Shown: positions 18,799 to 29,676, counted from the stretch's first letter. The stretch: 64,000 bases of DNA from Pseudomonas fluorescens (GCF_000802965.1 NZ_JSAK01000009.1:1-64000); one strand, 5' to 3'. The notes: a model not told the origin generated them from the letters alone. Numbers and translations: made by a program.

Positions 18799-19827
18799 AT
18801 GTACCGCTATGCTCAGAAACTGCACCAACTGCTCCGGAGTCTGCTGCTTTTGTCCGTGATGACTGCCACCGGCGCCCAAGCGGCGCAAAAGATCGACCTG
18901 ATCATCGACACCGACCCCGGCGCCGACGACGTGGTTGCCTTGCTGTTTGCGCTGGCATCGCCGGAAGAACTCAATATTCGCGCGTTGACCACTGTCGCTG
19001 GCAATGTGCGTCTGGACAAGACCTCGCGTAACGCACGACTGGTTCGTGAGTGGGCAGGGCGCGAGGAGGTGCCGGTCTACGCCGGTGCGCCGAGGCCACT
19101 GACGCGCACGCCGATTTATGCCGAGGACATCCACGGCGAAGAAGGTCTTTCAGGCGTTGCTGTGTATGAACCGAAGAAAGGTTTGGCCGAGGGCAGCGCG
19201 ATCGATTACTTGATCGACACGCTGAAGGCCGCCAAGCCCCACAGCATCACCATTGCCATGTTGGGGCCGCAGACCAACCTGGCGCTGGCGTTGAATCAGG
19301 AGCCGGACATCGTTCAAGGCATCAAGGAAGTCGTGGTCATGGGCGGCGCGCACTTCAATGGCGGCAACATCACGCCGGTGGCGGAATTCAACCTGTTCGC
19401 CGATCCGCAGGCTGCTGAAGTGGTACTTAACAGCGGTGTGAAACTGACCTACCTGCCGCTGGACGTGACCCACAAAATCCTCACCAGTGACGCTCGCCTG
19501 AAGCAGATTGCTGCACTCGACAACAACGCCAGCAAACTGGTGGGCAGCATTCTGAATGAGTACATCAAGGGTGATATGGAGCACTACGGCATTTCGGGTG
19601 GTCCGGTGCATGACGCTACCGTCATTGCCTACCTGCTCAAGCCGCAGTTGTTCAGCGGTCGTTCGGTCGGCGTGGTGGTCGACAGTCGCGAAGGCCCGAC
19701 CTTTGGTCAAACCATTGTCGACTGGTATGACCGCCTCAAGGCTCCGAAGAATGCCTTTTGGGTTGAAAGCGGCGATGCTCAGGGTTTCTTCGATCTGCTC
19801 ACCGAACGGCTGTCGCGCCTGAAGTAA
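18799..19827 (+). CDS. exported nucleoside hydrolase
   Basis: This enzyme splits the N-glycosidic bond of ribonucleosides to give free ribose and a base. The 342 residues carry a signal peptide (ending about GAQAAQ), unlike cytoplasmic relatives. They have the DTDPGADD Ca-binding motif (37-44 region), the MLGPQTNLALAL and VVMGGAHFNGGNITPVAEFN blocks, and PVHDATVIAYLL with the catalytic His. A periplasmic hydrolase at the end of the rbs operon makes sense: it releases ribose where RbsB can capture it. AAGGAG precedes the start. Confidence 0.92.
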   Translation: MYRYAQKLHQLLRSLLLLSVMTATGAQAAQKIDLIIDTDPGADDVVALLFALASPEELNIRALTTVAGNVRLDKTSRNARLVREWAGREEVPVYAGAPRPLTRTPIYAEDIHGEEGLSGVAVYEPKKGLAEGSAIDYLIDTLKAAKPHSITIAMLGPQTNLALALNQEPDIVQGIKEVVVMGGAHFNGGNITPVAEFNLFADPQAAEVVLNSGVKLTYLPLDVTHKILTSDARLKQIAALDNNASKLVGSILNEYIKGDMEHYGISGGPVHDATVIAYLLKPQLFSGRSVGVVVDSREGPTFGQTIVDWYDRLKAPKNAFWVESGDAQGFFDLLTERLSRLK

Positions 19828-19830
19828 GGC

Positions 19831-20040
19831 TTACGCACGTTCCGATTGCCCGGCGACGTGATTGTTCGGGTGTCTCGCAAAAATCTGCTTGATGAAGGAC
19901 TGGGCCGCTTCAGTGCCCAGTTCCTTGACCAATAAGTCGATACTGATGATTGCGAGCTCTTCCGGACTGCCGGGGCTATAAGAGCTGTGGCCCTCTGACC
20001 ACTTGGCTTTGATGTCGGCGTCGATAATTACTGTGGTCAT
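19831..20040 (-). CDS. small hypothetical protein
   Basis: The 69-residue protein runs convergent with the nucleoside hydrolase and ends three bases from it. It has TTVIIDADIKAKWSEGHSSY and an EELAIISIDLLVKELG helix. Probably a conserved Pseudomonas protein of unknown function; no known motif seen. Confidence 0.55.
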   Translation of the reverse strand: MTTVIIDADIKAKWSEGHSSYSPGSPEELAIISIDLLVKELGTEAAQSFIKQIFARHPNNHVAGQSERA

Positions 20041-20173
20041 GGTGCGCTCGTGCAGTCGGGGGGAAGTCTGAATGCCGAGTTAACCATTTCATGGGCCTTT
20101 TGGCACTCCGACTTAGGCATGATTGGAGGGCTATGCGACACTTGGTCTTTGATGGCTTTTCAAGGACTGCGCT

Positions 20174-20479
20174 GTGCAGATCGATTTGAACACACCTGAT
20201 GGCTTGACCCTTGAGGCCGTGCGTCAACTGCTGGCCGCCGCCAGTGACAGTGAGCACACCCAGTTGCGGGTGACCAAGGGCGGTATCGCCTATATTTCAT
20301 CGGGCGTCGTGGGCGGCACCGACATCGACGGCTTGCTGTTTCGCCTGGAGACTTGGGCCAAGGGTTCCGGCTACGTCGGGCGGGTGGCCGCGAGTGACGA
20401 GGTCTGGGTCATGCAGATCTTCAACGCGCTGAAGCAGAACTGGCCGAAGCCGGCTTTCGACTACATTGACATCTATTGA
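20174..20479 (+). CDS. hypothetical protein
   Basis: The 101-residue protein starts at GTG (20174). The composition is that of a compact mixed alpha/beta protein (GLTLEAVRQLLAAASDSEHT, then LRVTKGGIAYISS). The ending (NWPKPAFDYIDIY) is distinctive, but I do not recognise the family. It lies between two short genes in core DNA. Confidence 0.6.
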   Translation: MQIDLNTPDGLTLEAVRQLLAAASDSEHTQLRVTKGGIAYISSGVVGGTDIDGLLFRLETWAKGSGYVGRVAASDEVWVMQIFNALKQNWPKPAFDYIDIY

Positions 20480-20646
20480 GTGCGGCTCATATTCAGTCAC
20501 GATTGAAGTGTGAAGGGCGGGGCGATACTCAGGCAAACTTGCCGTTTGCCCGCAGCGACGTCCAGGTTGCCAGAACGCACTGTGAAACCAAACGCCGGAT
20601 TGGCGGTCGCACGATTTCAGCTTAACTATCGAAAAAAGGAGGCTTC

Positions 20647-20967
20647 ATGCCTTGGAAGCTCGCGTCATTGGGTACTTTGATGGCTCTTGCCACGCTGGCC
20701 GGTTGCAGCACTGGGTCAACCGAGTCGGCAACTGACCCTGTAACGACGACTGACACAGGTCACAGCCGTTGCGAGGCCAAAGCGGCCGAATTCGCCATTG
20801 GCAAACAGGCTTCGCCTGAACTGCTGGAGCAGGCGCGTACGCGCGCTGGCGCGCAAAACGCACGGTTCCTTCAGCCAAATGACATGGTGACGCTGGAATA
20901 TCGCTCCGATCGCCTTAATCTGAACACGGACGCCAATCGGGTCGTCGTTCGCGTCAACTGCGGCTGA
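20647..20967 (+). CDS. I78-family peptidase inhibitor lipoprotein
   Basis: The 106-residue protein opens with a lipobox, LATLAGCS (Cys20). The C-terminal half has the I78 inhibitor pattern: CEAKAAEFAIGKQASPELLE, ARFLQPNDMVTLEYRSDRLN and a VVVRVNCG end with the second Cys for a disulfide. It should inhibit serine peptidases at the envelope surface. AAAGGAGG lies just before the ATG. Confidence 0.85.
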   Translation: MPWKLASLGTLMALATLAGCSTGSTESATDPVTTTDTGHSRCEAKAAEFAIGKQASPELLEQARTRAGAQNARFLQPNDMVTLEYRSDRLNLNTDANRVVVRVNCG

Positions 20968-20992
20968 TTGCTCGGGCTTTTGTGTTACCCAT

Positions 20993-21024
20993 AAAAAACC
21001 CCGTCACATGGACGGGGTTTTTTT
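20993..21024. terminator. bidirectional terminator
   Basis: AAAAAACCCCGTC-ACATG-GACGGGGTTTTTTT serves both the I78 gene and the convergent cold-shock gene. Confidence 0.9.
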
Positions 21025-21038
21025 AGTGCGCCTGGAAA

Positions 21039-21251
21039 TTACTCTGGGCGAACTTGAGCAGCTTGCATACCCTTTTGGCCTTTCTCAGCCACGAAGGAAA
21101 CGGTTTGGCCTTCTTTCAGGCTTTTGAAACCGTCGCTTTCGATAGCTTTGAAGTGTACGAACAGGTCGTCACCGCCACCTTGAGGAGTGATGAAGCCGAA
21201 GCCTTTTTCATCGTTGAACCATTTAACGGTGCCGGTTTGGCGATTAGACAT
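21039..21251 (-). CDS. cold-shock domain protein
   Basis: The 70-residue protein is a single OB-fold RNA/DNA chaperone. RNP1 (KGFGFITP) and RNP2 (DLFVHFKAI) are intact. I placed the start at 21251 ([17 protein letters not shown]); an upstream in-frame extension is 5' leader. Upstream is an unusually long leader/intergenic stretch with an inverted repeat at 21402-21434, as for other csp genes. Confidence 0.96.
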   Translation of the reverse strand: MSNRQTGTVKWFNDEKGFGFITPQGGGDDLFVHFKAIESDGFKSLKEGQTVSFVAEKGQKGMQAAQVRPE

Positions 21252-21401
21252 GGTGTATCTCCAAGAAACATATATTTTCAGTAGTACTGTGCTGCTCAGG
21301 CCAACTGGGCACACCCGGGTATCATAGTCGAAATGTTCGCTTTGGGAGCCCCCCGCAGGTGCTGTTTGCCCTACAGTCGCACATTCTTTGTTGCCCGATA
21401 T

Positions 21402-21434
21402 GGCTGAAAGCCCCGTTTTAAAAGGCTTTCAGCC
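21402..21434. repeat. inverted repeat upstream of the csp gene
   Basis: GGCTGAAAGCC and GGCTTTCAGCC are perfect 11-base arms around an AT-rich 11-base loop. It is about 150 bases before the csp start, followed by A-rich DNA. It could be a terminator for a minus-strand transcript, a protein-binding site or part of the csp promoter region. Confidence 0.5.
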
Positions 21435-21542
21435 GAAAGTAAAGACAATAAAAAAAGCTGTAAAACCTGCATAAATTGTACGAAAGGGCCTGATTGGGCG
21501 TCTTTTTATCGGCAAATCATGGTCCGACAGCACTGGGATGGG

Positions 21543-21845
21543 TTATTTCGCCTCTTTATTGGAGGCCTTGCATTTTGCAATTTTGCCCAGGGCCTCTTTC
21601 TTTAATGCGTCACTTGCAGTGTTGTTCATCAAAGCCGAAATATCGCCGGCCGGGTACGACTTGATAGCGTCGGCGCCACAGGCACAGTGGGATTTCGCGG
21701 CTGGCGTGCCAATCTTCTCCGCGGCCGCAGGAACGCACTGAGCCATGTACTTCTCTCGCTCGCCTTTAGGCCATTCTGCATGAGCGGCCAGTGGCAGCAG
21801 GAGAACGATAGGTGCGACTACAGCGAACAAACGATTCAGACGCAT
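21543..21845 (-). CDS. periplasmic Cys-containing hypothetical protein
   Basis: The 100-residue precursor starts at the ATG at 21845 after AGGAG. A signal peptide ends LAAHAEW. The mature part has C-VPAAAEKIG, HCACGADAI and a late Cys, four in all, suggesting disulfides. Unknown function, with no haem CxxCH motif. Confidence 0.65.
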   Translation of the reverse strand: MRLNRLFAVVAPIVLLLPLAAHAEWPKGEREKYMAQCVPAAAEKIGTPAAKSHCACGADAIKSYPAGDISALMNNTASDALKKEALGKIAKCKASNKEAK

Positions 21846-22218
21846 GCCGGGATGCTCCTTGTGGGTGAATGTCTTGTTATCTGAGGGGGAAGCGGGGATC
21901 AAGTTCAGCACTCTGGCATAAAAACGCCAGATTTGCCCCGTTACAAACCCTCTGCACCGCGACGACCGTTCATCTGTGCTAGCATGCCCCGCTCAGGCTT
22001 TTGCAGGCTTCGGTCGACCTTCAGTCCCGGATGCGGCAACTGCCCGAATAACCCTGATTTGAATCCCAGTCACTCTGGTTCGGTTTTCCGGTTGGCCGCA
22101 AGGCTCCTGCCGCTGTAAGGCAGGCGTTCGTCATTGAATGGCCTGGATCGGATCTTGTACTGGCTCATCCCAACCCACGTGACCTTTGGTAGGGGTCACC
22201 ACTAGGAGAGGAGGCGCC
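21846..22218. other. thrS upstream region
   Basis: This is 373 bases between divergent genes. It contains short stems (for example CCGCTGTAAGGCAGG) but I could not fit a known riboswitch or a tRNA-like threonine operator. GGAGAGGAGG just before the ATG is a strong ribosome site for thrS. Confidence 0.4.
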
Positions 22219-24141
22219 ATGCCAACTATTACTCTTCCCGACGGCAGTCAACGTTCATTCGATCACCCGGTTTCCATTGCCGAGGTCGCCGCATCCATTG
22301 GTGCAGGTCTGGCCAAAGCCACTGTGGCCGGCAAGGTCAATGGCAAGCTGGCTGATGCCAGCGACATCATCGACAGCGACGTTACGCTGCAAATCATTAC
22401 GCCAAAGGATGAAGAGGGGCTGGAGATCATTCGCCACTCTTGCGCCCACCTGGTTGGCCATGCAGTAAAGCAGTTGTACCCGACGGCCAAAATGGTCATC
22501 GGTCCGGTCATCGACGAAGGCTTCTATTACGACATCGCCTTCGAGCGTCCTTTCACTCCGGACGATCTGGCGGCTATCGAGCAGCGCATGCAGCAGCTGA
22601 TCGAGAAAGATTACGATGTGATCAAGAAGGTCACTCCGCGTGCCGAAGTGATCGAAGTGTTCAAGGCTCGCGGCGAAGACTACAAGTTGCGCCTGGTCGA
22701 GGACATGCCGAACGAGCAGGCCATGGGCCTGTATTATCACGAAGAATACGTCGACATGTGCCGCGGCCCGCACGTGCCGAACACCCGCTTCCTGAAATCC
22801 TTCAAGCTGACCAAGTTGTCCGGCGCGTACTGGCGCGGCGACGCCAAGAATGAGCAATTGCAGCGCGTTTACGGCACCGCTTGGGCCGACAAGAAGCAGC
22901 TGGCTGCTTACATCCAGCGTATTGAAGAAGCCGAGAAGCGCGATCACCGCAAGATCGGCAAGCGCCTTGGCCTGTTCCACACCCAGGAAGAGTCGCCGGG
23001 CATGGTGTTCTGGCATCCGAACGGCTGGACTCTGTACCAGGTGCTTGAGCAATACATGCGCAAGGTTCAACGCGACAACGGCTACCTGGAGATCAAGACT
23101 CCTCAAGTCGTTGACCGTAGCCTATGGGAGAAATCCGGGCACTGGGCCAACTACGCCGACAACATGTTCACCACTCAGTCGGAAAATCGCGACTACGCCA
23201 TCAAGCCAATGAACTGCCCTTGCCACGTGCAGGTGTTCAACCAGGGCCTGAAAAGCTACCGCGAGTTGCCAATGCGACTGGCCGAGTTCGGTGCCTGTCA
23301 CCGTAACGAGCCATCGGGTGCATTGCACGGCATCATGCGTGTGCGTGCGTTCACTCAGGACGATGCCCACATCTTCTGCACTGAAGAGCAGATGCAGGCC
23401 GAATCCGCCGCGTTCATCAAGCTGACCATGGACGTTTATGCCGACTTCGGCTTTAAAGACGTCGAAATGAAGCTGTCCACTCGTCCGGAAAAACGCGTCG
23501 GTTCCGACGAATTGTGGGATCGCGCTGAAGCCGCATTGGCCGCAGCCCTTGATAGCGCAGGCCTGCCGTACGATTTGCAGCCGGGCGAAGGCGCGTTCTA
23601 CGGTCCGAAGATCGAGTTCTCGCTGAAAGATTGCCTCGGTCGGGTCTGGCAGTGTGGTACCCTGCAGCTCGATTTTAACCTGCCTGTCCGTCTGGGAGCC
23701 GAATACGTCTCCGAAGACAACAGTCGCAAGCACCCGGTGATGTTGCACCGGGCGATCCTGGGCTCCTTCGAACGTTTCGTCGGGATTCTGATCGAGCACT
23801 ACGAGGGTGCATTCCCGGCGTGGCTGGCTCCGACCCAGGCAGTGGTGATGAATATCACTGATAAACAGGCAGATTTTGCCGCTGAGGTTGAAAAAACTCT
23901 CAACGAAAGCGGATTTCGTGCCAAGTCTGACTTGAGAAATGAAAAGATCGGCTTTAAAATCCGCGAGCATACTTTGCTCAAGGTTCCCTATCTCTTGGTT
24001 ATCGGAGATCGGGAAGTCGAGATGCAGACTGTCGCTGTGCGTACTCGTGAAGGTGCTGACCTGGGCTCGATGCCCGTCGCCCAGTTCGCTGAGTTTCTCG
24101 CGCAAGCGGTTTCCCGGCGTGGTCGCCCAGATTCGGAGTAA
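22219..24141 (+). CDS. thrS: threonyl-tRNA synthetase
   Basis: The enzyme charges tRNA-Thr. The 640 residues match the bacterial length. Order: N-terminal TGS domain ([19 protein letters not shown]), editing domain with [16 protein letters not shown] and CRGPHVPNT (Cys/His zinc-type editing site), class II core with motif 2 ([20 protein letters not shown]) and motif 3 ([11 protein letters not shown]), then the anticodon-binding domain. I placed the start at 22219 behind GAGGAGG. The last base of its stop is the first base of the infC start. Confidence 0.98.
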   Translation: MPTITLPDGSQRSFDHPVSIAEVAASIGAGLAKATVAGKVNGKLADASDIIDSDVTLQIITPKDEEGLEIIRHSCAHLVGHAVKQLYPTAKMVIGPVIDEGFYYDIAFERPFTPDDLAAIEQRMQQLIEKDYDVIKKVTPRAEVIEVFKARGEDYKLRLVEDMPNEQAMGLYYHEEYVDMCRGPHVPNTRFLKSFKLTKLSGAYWRGDAKNEQLQRVYGTAWADKKQLAAYIQRIEEAEKRDHRKIGKRLGLFHTQEESPGMVFWHPNGWTLYQVLEQYMRKVQRDNGYLEIKTPQVVDRSLWEKSGHWANYADNMFTTQSENRDYAIKPMNCPCHVQVFNQGLKSYRELPMRLAEFGACHRNEPSGALHGIMRVRAFTQDDAHIFCTEEQMQAESAAFIKLTMDVYADFGFKDVEMKLSTRPEKRVGSDELWDRAEAALAAALDSAGLPYDLQPGEGAFYGPKIEFSLKDCLGRVWQCGTLQLDFNLPVRLGAEYVSEDNSRKHPVMLHRAILGSFERFVGILIEHYEGAFPAWLAPTQAVVMNITDKQADFAAEVEKTLNESGFRAKSDLRNEKIGFKIREHTLLKVPYLLVIGDREVEMQTVAVRTREGADLGSMPVAQFAEFLAQAVSRRGRPDSE

Positions 24142-24692
24142 TTATTATTAAGCGTGAAATGAGACAAGATAAACGAGCTGCACCGAAGGCCCCGATCAAC
24201 GAGAATATCTCGGCACGCGAGGTTCGGTTAATTGGTGCTGAAGGTGAACAGCTTGGGATTGTGTCAATTGAAGACGCGCTTCTTAAGGCTGAAGAGGCCA
24301 AGCTGGATCTGGTGGAGATTTCCGCCGATGCAGTACCACCTGTTTGCAAACTGATGGACTACGGCAAATCGATCTTCGAAAAGAAGAAACAGGTTGCTGC
24401 GGCCAAGAAAAACCAGAAGCAGATTCAGGTCAAAGAAATCAAGTTTCGTCCAGGGACGGAGGAAGGGGATTACCAGGTAAAACTGCGCAACCTGGTACGT
24501 TTCCTGAGTGACGGGGACAGGGCCAAGGTATCCTTGCGATTCCGCGGCCGTGAGATGGCCCACCAGGAGCTGGGGATGGAACTCCTCAAGCGAGTTGAAG
24601 GTGACTTGCTCGAGTACGGTTCGGTCGAACAGCATCCTAAGATGGAAGGACGCCAGCTGATCATGGTCATCGCCCCGAAAAAGAAGAAGTAA
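24141..24692 (+). CDS. infC: translation initiation factor IF-3 (ATT start)
   Basis: IF-3 binds the 30S subunit and discriminates against non-canonical starts. I placed the start at ATT (24141), giving 183 residues beginning [18 protein letters not shown], as in other pseudomonads; an ATG six codons later is internal. Rare ATT start codons are the known basis of infC autoregulation. Both domains are present: N-domain [14 protein letters not shown], linker, and C-domain with [18 protein letters not shown]. The start overlaps the thrS stop by one base. Confidence 0.96.
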   Translation: MIIKREMRQDKRAAPKAPINENISAREVRLIGAEGEQLGIVSIEDALLKAEEAKLDLVEISADAVPPVCKLMDYGKSIFEKKKQVAAAKKNQKQIQVKEIKFRPGTEEGDYQVKLRNLVRFLSDGDRAKVSLRFRGREMAHQELGMELLKRVEGDLLEYGSVEQHPKMEGRQLIMVIAPKKKK

Positions 24693-24752
24693 TCAACAGG
24701 GCACGGCAGGCCTTCTGATTATGTTTATCAACTGAATGCGGAGTATCCGAAC

Positions 24753-24947
24753 ATGCCAAAAATGAAGACCAAAAGTGGTGCTGCTAAGCGGTTTCTGAAA
24801 ACTGCTAACGGTATCAAGCACAAGCACGCTTTCAAGAGCCACATCCTGACCAAAATGTCGACCAAGCGTAAGCGTCAACTGCGCGGTAGCAGCTTGCTGC
24901 ATCCGTCTGACGTGGCAAAAGTCGAGCGCATGCTGCGCCTTCGTTAA
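24753..24947 (+). CDS. rpmI: ribosomal protein bL35
   Basis: The 64-residue, very basic large-subunit protein has [13 protein letters not shown] and [16 protein letters not shown], with the usual operon position between infC and rplT. Confidence 0.98.
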   Translation: MPKMKTKSGAAKRFLKTANGIKHKHAFKSHILTKMSTKRKRQLRGSSLLHPSDVAKVERMLRLR

Positions 24948-24975
24948 TTTTAGTCAAGAATAGAGGAAGTAACTC

Positions 24976-25332
24976 ATGGCTCGTGTAAAGCGTGGCGTCA
25001 TTGCCCGTAAACGTCACAAAAAAATTCTGAAACTTGCTAAAGGCTACTACGGCGCTCGCTCGCGCGTATTCCGTGTTGCCAAGCAAGCGGTAATCAAGGC
25101 AGGCCAATACGCCTACCGTGACCGTCGTCAGAAAAAACGTCAGTTCCGCGCTCTGTGGATCGCTCGTATCAATGCTGGTGCACGTATCAACGGTCTGTCC
25201 TACAGCCGTTTCATCGCCGGCCTGAAAAAAGCGTCCATCGAGATCGACCGTAAGGTTCTGGCTGATCTGGCAGTGAACGAAAAAGCGGCGTTTGCTGCGA
25301 TTGTCGAGAAAGCTAAAGCCACCTTGGCTTAA
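24976..25332 (+). CDS. rplT: ribosomal protein bL20
   Basis: The 118-residue large-subunit protein is needed for early 50S assembly. [18 protein letters not shown] and [20 protein letters not shown] are diagnostic. In enterobacteria bL20 represses rpmI-rplT translation; I did not identify that structure here. Confidence 0.98.
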   Translation: MARVKRGVIARKRHKKILKLAKGYYGARSRVFRVAKQAVIKAGQYAYRDRRQKKRQFRALWIARINAGARINGLSYSRFIAGLKKASIEIDRKVLADLAVNEKAAFAAIVEKAKATLA

Positions 25333-25389
25333 GTACCCCCGACAGTCACCCGGCCTCACCTTCGTGGGGCCAGGTGTTAAACGTCATAA

Positions 25390-26458
<1,069 letters not shown>

Positions 26459-26484
26459 TCGTAACGAATTTTTAGGAGAGCAGG

Positions 26485-28866
26485 ATGAAATTCAGTGAAC
26501 AATGGCTGCGCGGCTGGGTAAGCCCGCAGGTAAGTCGCGATGAGCTGGTTGCTCGTCTGTCGATGGCCGGTCTTGAGGTCGATAGCGTTACGCCGGCCGC
26601 CGGTGTATTCAGCGGCGTGATCGTGGGCGAGGTGCTGAGCACCGAGCAGCACCCGGACGCCGACAAGTTGCGCGTGTGCCAGGTCAGCAATGGCTCGGAA
26701 ACCTTCCAGGTAGTCTGCGGCGCACCAAACGTGCGCCCGGGCCTGAAGATTCCGTTCGCCACCATCGGTGCCGAACTGCCGGGCGACTTCAAGATCAAGA
26801 AAGCCAAGCTGCGTGGCGTTGAATCCAACGGCATGCTGTGTTCGCAAGCCGAGCTACAAATCGGTGAAGGCAACGACGGCCTGATGGAATTGCCGGCCGA
26901 TGCGCCAGTGGGTCAGGATATTCGTGAATACCTGAACCTGGAAGACGCCAGCATCGAAGTCGATCTGACCCCGAACCGCGGTGACTGCCTGTCTTTGGCT
27001 GGCCTGGCCCGTGAAGTCGGCGCGTTGTATGCCGCTCCCGTCACGCGTCCGGTAGTTTCTTCCGTTCCAGCCACGCACGATGAAGTGCGCTCGGTTGAGG
27101 TGCTGGCGCCTGCTGCCTGCCCGCGTTACCTGGGTCGTGTGATCCGCAACGTCGACCTGTCCAAGCCTACGCCGCTGTGGATGGTAGAGCGCCTGCGTCG
27201 TGCCGATGTGCGCAGCATCGATGCTGCCGTCGACATCACCAACTACGTGATGCTGGAGCTGGGCCAACCGCTGCACGCTTTCGATCTTGCCGAAATCAAT
27301 GGCGGCATCCGCGTGCGCATGGCTGAAGAAGGCGAGAAGCTGGTGCTGCTCGATGGTCAGGAAGTCAGCCTGCGTAGCGATACGCTGGTGATCGCCGACC
27401 ACACCCGCGCGTTGGCTATTGCCGGCGTCATGGGTGGCGAGCACAGCGGCGTCAATACCGCGACCACTCGCGATGTTTTCCTGGAAAGTGCGTTCTTCGA
27501 TCAAATCGCTGTTGCCGGCAAGGCCCGTTCCTATGGCCTGCACACTGATGCCTCGCACCGCTACGAGCGTGGCGTGGACTGGCAACTGGCCCGTGAAGCC
27601 ATGGAGCGCGCCACTGGCCTGCTGCTGGAAATCACTGGTGGCGAAGCCGGCCCAATCATCGAAACCGTGAACGAACAGCACTTGCCGTCGATCGCGCCGG
27701 TGACCCTGCGCGCTCAACGCATCACCCAGATGCTGGGCATGGAAATGGACTCGGCTGAAGTTGAGCGTCTGCTCAGCGGTCTCGGCCTGACCATTACCGC
27801 TGACGGGGCGGGGCAGTGGCGCGTAGAAGTGCCAAGCCACCGCTTCGACATCAGCCTGGAAGTCGATCTGATCGAAGAATTGGCGCGTCTGTACGGCTAC
27901 AACCGTCTGCCGGTTCGTTACCCGCAAGCGCGTCTGGCGCCACAAGCCAAGGCAGAAGCGCGTAGCGACCTGCCGGAACTGCGTCGTCTGTTGGTCGCCC
28001 GTGGTTATCAGGAAGCGATCACCTACAGCTTCATCGATCCGAAACAGTTCGAGTTGTTTAATCCGGGTGTAGAGCCGTTGCTGCTGGCCAATCCGATTTC
28101 CAACGACATGGCTGCCATGCGTTCGTCGCTGTGGCCCGGTCTGGTCAAGGCGCTTCAGCACAACCTGAACCGTCAACAGGACCGCGTGCGTCTGTTCGAA
28201 AGCGGTCTGCGTTTCGTCGGCCAACTCGATGGCCTGAAACAAGAGCCGATGCTGGCCGGTGTGGTTTGCGGTAGCCGTCTGCCGGAAGGCTGGGCGCAGG
28301 GTCGCGACACCGTAGACTTCTTCGACATCAAGGCTGACGTGGAAGCGGTGCTGGGCTTCGCCGGTGCGCTGGATGCATTCACGTTTGTACCGGGCAAACA
28401 CCCGGCGTTGCACCCGGGTCAAACCGCGCGCATCGAACGCGAAGGTCGTCTGGTGGGCTTCATCGGCGCTATCCATCCTGAATTGTCGAAAAACCTGGGT
28501 CTGGATCGTCCGGTGTTTGTTTTCGAGATGGTTCTGGCAGAAGTGGCATCGGGCAAAATGCCTAAATTCCACGAGTTATCGCGCTTCCCTGAAGTACGTC
28601 GTGACCTTGCACTGATTGCGCACACAGACGTTGCAGCTACGGCTGTACTGGACGTAATCCGTGAAAATGCAGGCGAATGGCTGACAGACCTCAGGCTATT
28701 TGACGTGTATCAGGGTAAAGGCATTGATCCTGATAGAAAAAGCCTCGCAGTCGGCTTGACCTGGCAGCATCCATCGCGCACTCTTAATGACGATGAGGTG
28801 AATAATGCGACGCAAAACATCCTCACCTCGCTCGAACAAAGGTTGAACGCCACGTTAAGGAAGTGA
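26485..28866 (+). CDS. pheT: phenylalanyl-tRNA synthetase beta subunit
   Basis: The 793-residue beta subunit has an N-terminal tRNA-binding domain (VIVGEVLSTEQHPDADKLRV), the B3/B4 editing domain (LTPNRGDCLSLAGLAREVG), B5 (FDISLEVDLIEELARLYGYN), the inactive synthetase-like core and the C-terminal anticodon-binding domain (SRFPEVRRDLALIA). AGGAGAGCAGG precedes the start, and ihfA follows after three bases. Confidence 0.98.
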   Translation: MKFSEQWLRGWVSPQVSRDELVARLSMAGLEVDSVTPAAGVFSGVIVGEVLSTEQHPDADKLRVCQVSNGSETFQVVCGAPNVRPGLKIPFATIGAELPGDFKIKKAKLRGVESNGMLCSQAELQIGEGNDGLMELPADAPVGQDIREYLNLEDASIEVDLTPNRGDCLSLAGLAREVGALYAAPVTRPVVSSVPATHDEVRSVEVLAPAACPRYLGRVIRNVDLSKPTPLWMVERLRRADVRSIDAAVDITNYVMLELGQPLHAFDLAEINGGIRVRMAEEGEKLVLLDGQEVSLRSDTLVIADHTRALAIAGVMGGEHSGVNTATTRDVFLESAFFDQIAVAGKARSYGLHTDASHRYERGVDWQLAREAMERATGLLLEITGGEAGPIIETVNEQHLPSIAPVTLRAQRITQMLGMEMDSAEVERLLSGLGLTITADGAGQWRVEVPSHRFDISLEVDLIEELARLYGYNRLPVRYPQARLAPQAKAEARSDLPELRRLLVARGYQEAITYSFIDPKQFELFNPGVEPLLLANPISNDMAAMRSSLWPGLVKALQHNLNRQQDRVRLFESGLRFVGQLDGLKQEPMLAGVVCGSRLPEGWAQGRDTVDFFDIKADVEAVLGFAGALDAFTFVPGKHPALHPGQTARIEREGRLVGFIGAIHPELSKNLGLDRPVFVFEMVLAEVASGKMPKFHELSRFPEVRRDLALIAHTDVAATAVLDVIRENAGEWLTDLRLFDVYQGKGIDPDRKSLAVGLTWQHPSRTLNDDEVNNATQNILTSLEQRLNATLRK

Positions 28867-28869
28867 CGT

Positions 28870-29172
28870 ATGGGGGCTTTGACGAAAGCTGAGATGGCGG
28901 AACGTCTGTATGAAGAGCTGGGCCTGAACAAGCGGGAAGCCAAGGAATTGGTTGAACTGTTTTTCGAGGAAATCAGACACGCTCTTGAAGACAACGAACA
29001 AGTCAAATTGTCCGGTTTCGGCAATTTCGACCTTCGGGACAAACGCCAGCGGCCTGGCCGCAATCCGAAAACGGGAGAAGAAATCCCGATCACGGCTCGC
29101 CGTGTGGTCACCTTTCGTCCAGGGCAGAAGTTGAAGGCCCGAGTTGAGGCTTATGCTGGAACCAAGTCATAA
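28870..29172 (+). CDS. ihfA: integration host factor alpha subunit
   Basis: This 100-residue subunit of the DNA-bending heterodimer has [40 protein letters not shown] with the intercalating Pro in the beta arm, and a [13 protein letters not shown] ending. Its stop overlaps the start of the MerR gene. IHF is also a common cofactor for integrases such as those in this window. Confidence 0.98.
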   Translation: MGALTKAEMAERLYEELGLNKREAKELVELFFEEIRHALEDNEQVKLSGFGNFDLRDKRQRPGRNPKTGEEIPITARRVVTFRPGQKLKARVEAYAGTKS

Positions 29173-29509
29173 CGACGAGCTACCCGTCATCCCAGGCAAA
29201 CGCTACTTCACCATTGGTGAAGTTAGCGAGCTGTGTGCAGTAAAACCACACGTGCTGCGCTACTGGGAGCAGGAGTTTCCTCAACTCAACCCCGTCAAAC
29301 GCCGCGGAAACCGCCGGTATTATCAGCGCCAGGATGTGCTGATGATCCGGCAGATCCGCGCGCTTCTTTACGATCAAGGGTTCACCATCGGCGGCGCGCG
29401 CCTGCGTTTGTCCGGTGATGAAGCCAAAGACGACACAACCCAATACAAGCAAATGATTCGCCAGATGATCGCTGAGCTCGAAGATGTTCTGGTAGTTCTC
29501 AAGAAATAA
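29153..29509 (+). CDS. MerR-family regulator downstream of ihfA
   Basis: The 118-residue protein has an N-terminal winged HTH ([40 protein letters not shown]). The short C-terminal helix ([18 protein letters not shown]) would dimerise; no metal-binding Cys are present. I placed the start at 29153 ([14 protein letters not shown]), inside the ihfA frame, as in other pseudomonads. Effector and targets unknown. Confidence 0.9.
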   Translation: MLEPSHNDELPVIPGKRYFTIGEVSELCAVKPHVLRYWEQEFPQLNPVKRRGNRRYYQRQDVLMIRQIRALLYDQGFTIGGARLRLSGDEAKDDTTQYKQMIRQMIAELEDVLVVLKK

Positions 29510-29598
29510 AAACCTGCTTTTAAATACTTCCAGTTTTCAAAAGCTTGCGATATATTCTTGAGCGTTCCTCGAGATGAGGAACAGGTTTCACGCCTAGT

Positions 29599-29675
29599 CG
29601 GGGCGTAGCGCAGTCCGGTAGCGCACTAGCATGGGGTGCTAGGGGTCGAGTGTTCGAATCACTCCGTCCCGACCA
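29599..29675 (+). tRNA. tRNA-Pro(GGG)
   Basis: The 77-nt cloverleaf has acceptor CGGGGCG with CGTCCCG, an anticodon stem CTAGC/GCTAG around ATGGGGT (anticodon GGG), T-arm GAGTG-TTCGAAT-CACTC and an encoded CCA. Its 3' end is the attachment site of the prophage to the right; integration preserved the complete gene. Confidence 0.97.
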
Positions 29676-29676
29676 T
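29630..29676 (+). repeat. attL of the tRNA-Pro prophage
   Basis: The 47 bases from the anticodon loop to one base past CCA are repeated identically at 46891-46937. Flanking bases differ on both sides, so 47 bp is the full identity. It is the left end of a 17.3-kb element. Confidence 0.95.

Noticed and set aside
21846..22218. Riboswitch or T-box-like leader before thrS
   Set aside because: Stems exist but none of the conserved sequence boxes of known riboswitches is visible.
22255..24105. Long minus-strand frames opposite thrS
   Set aside because: They are shadows of the high-GC thrS codons. No ribosome sites, no family sense, and the plus-strand gene is certain.
26854..28572. 572-codon minus-strand frame opposite pheT
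   Set aside because: Antisense shadow of pheT; the composition (His/Gln/Arg-rich) is that of reversed high-GC coding DNA.
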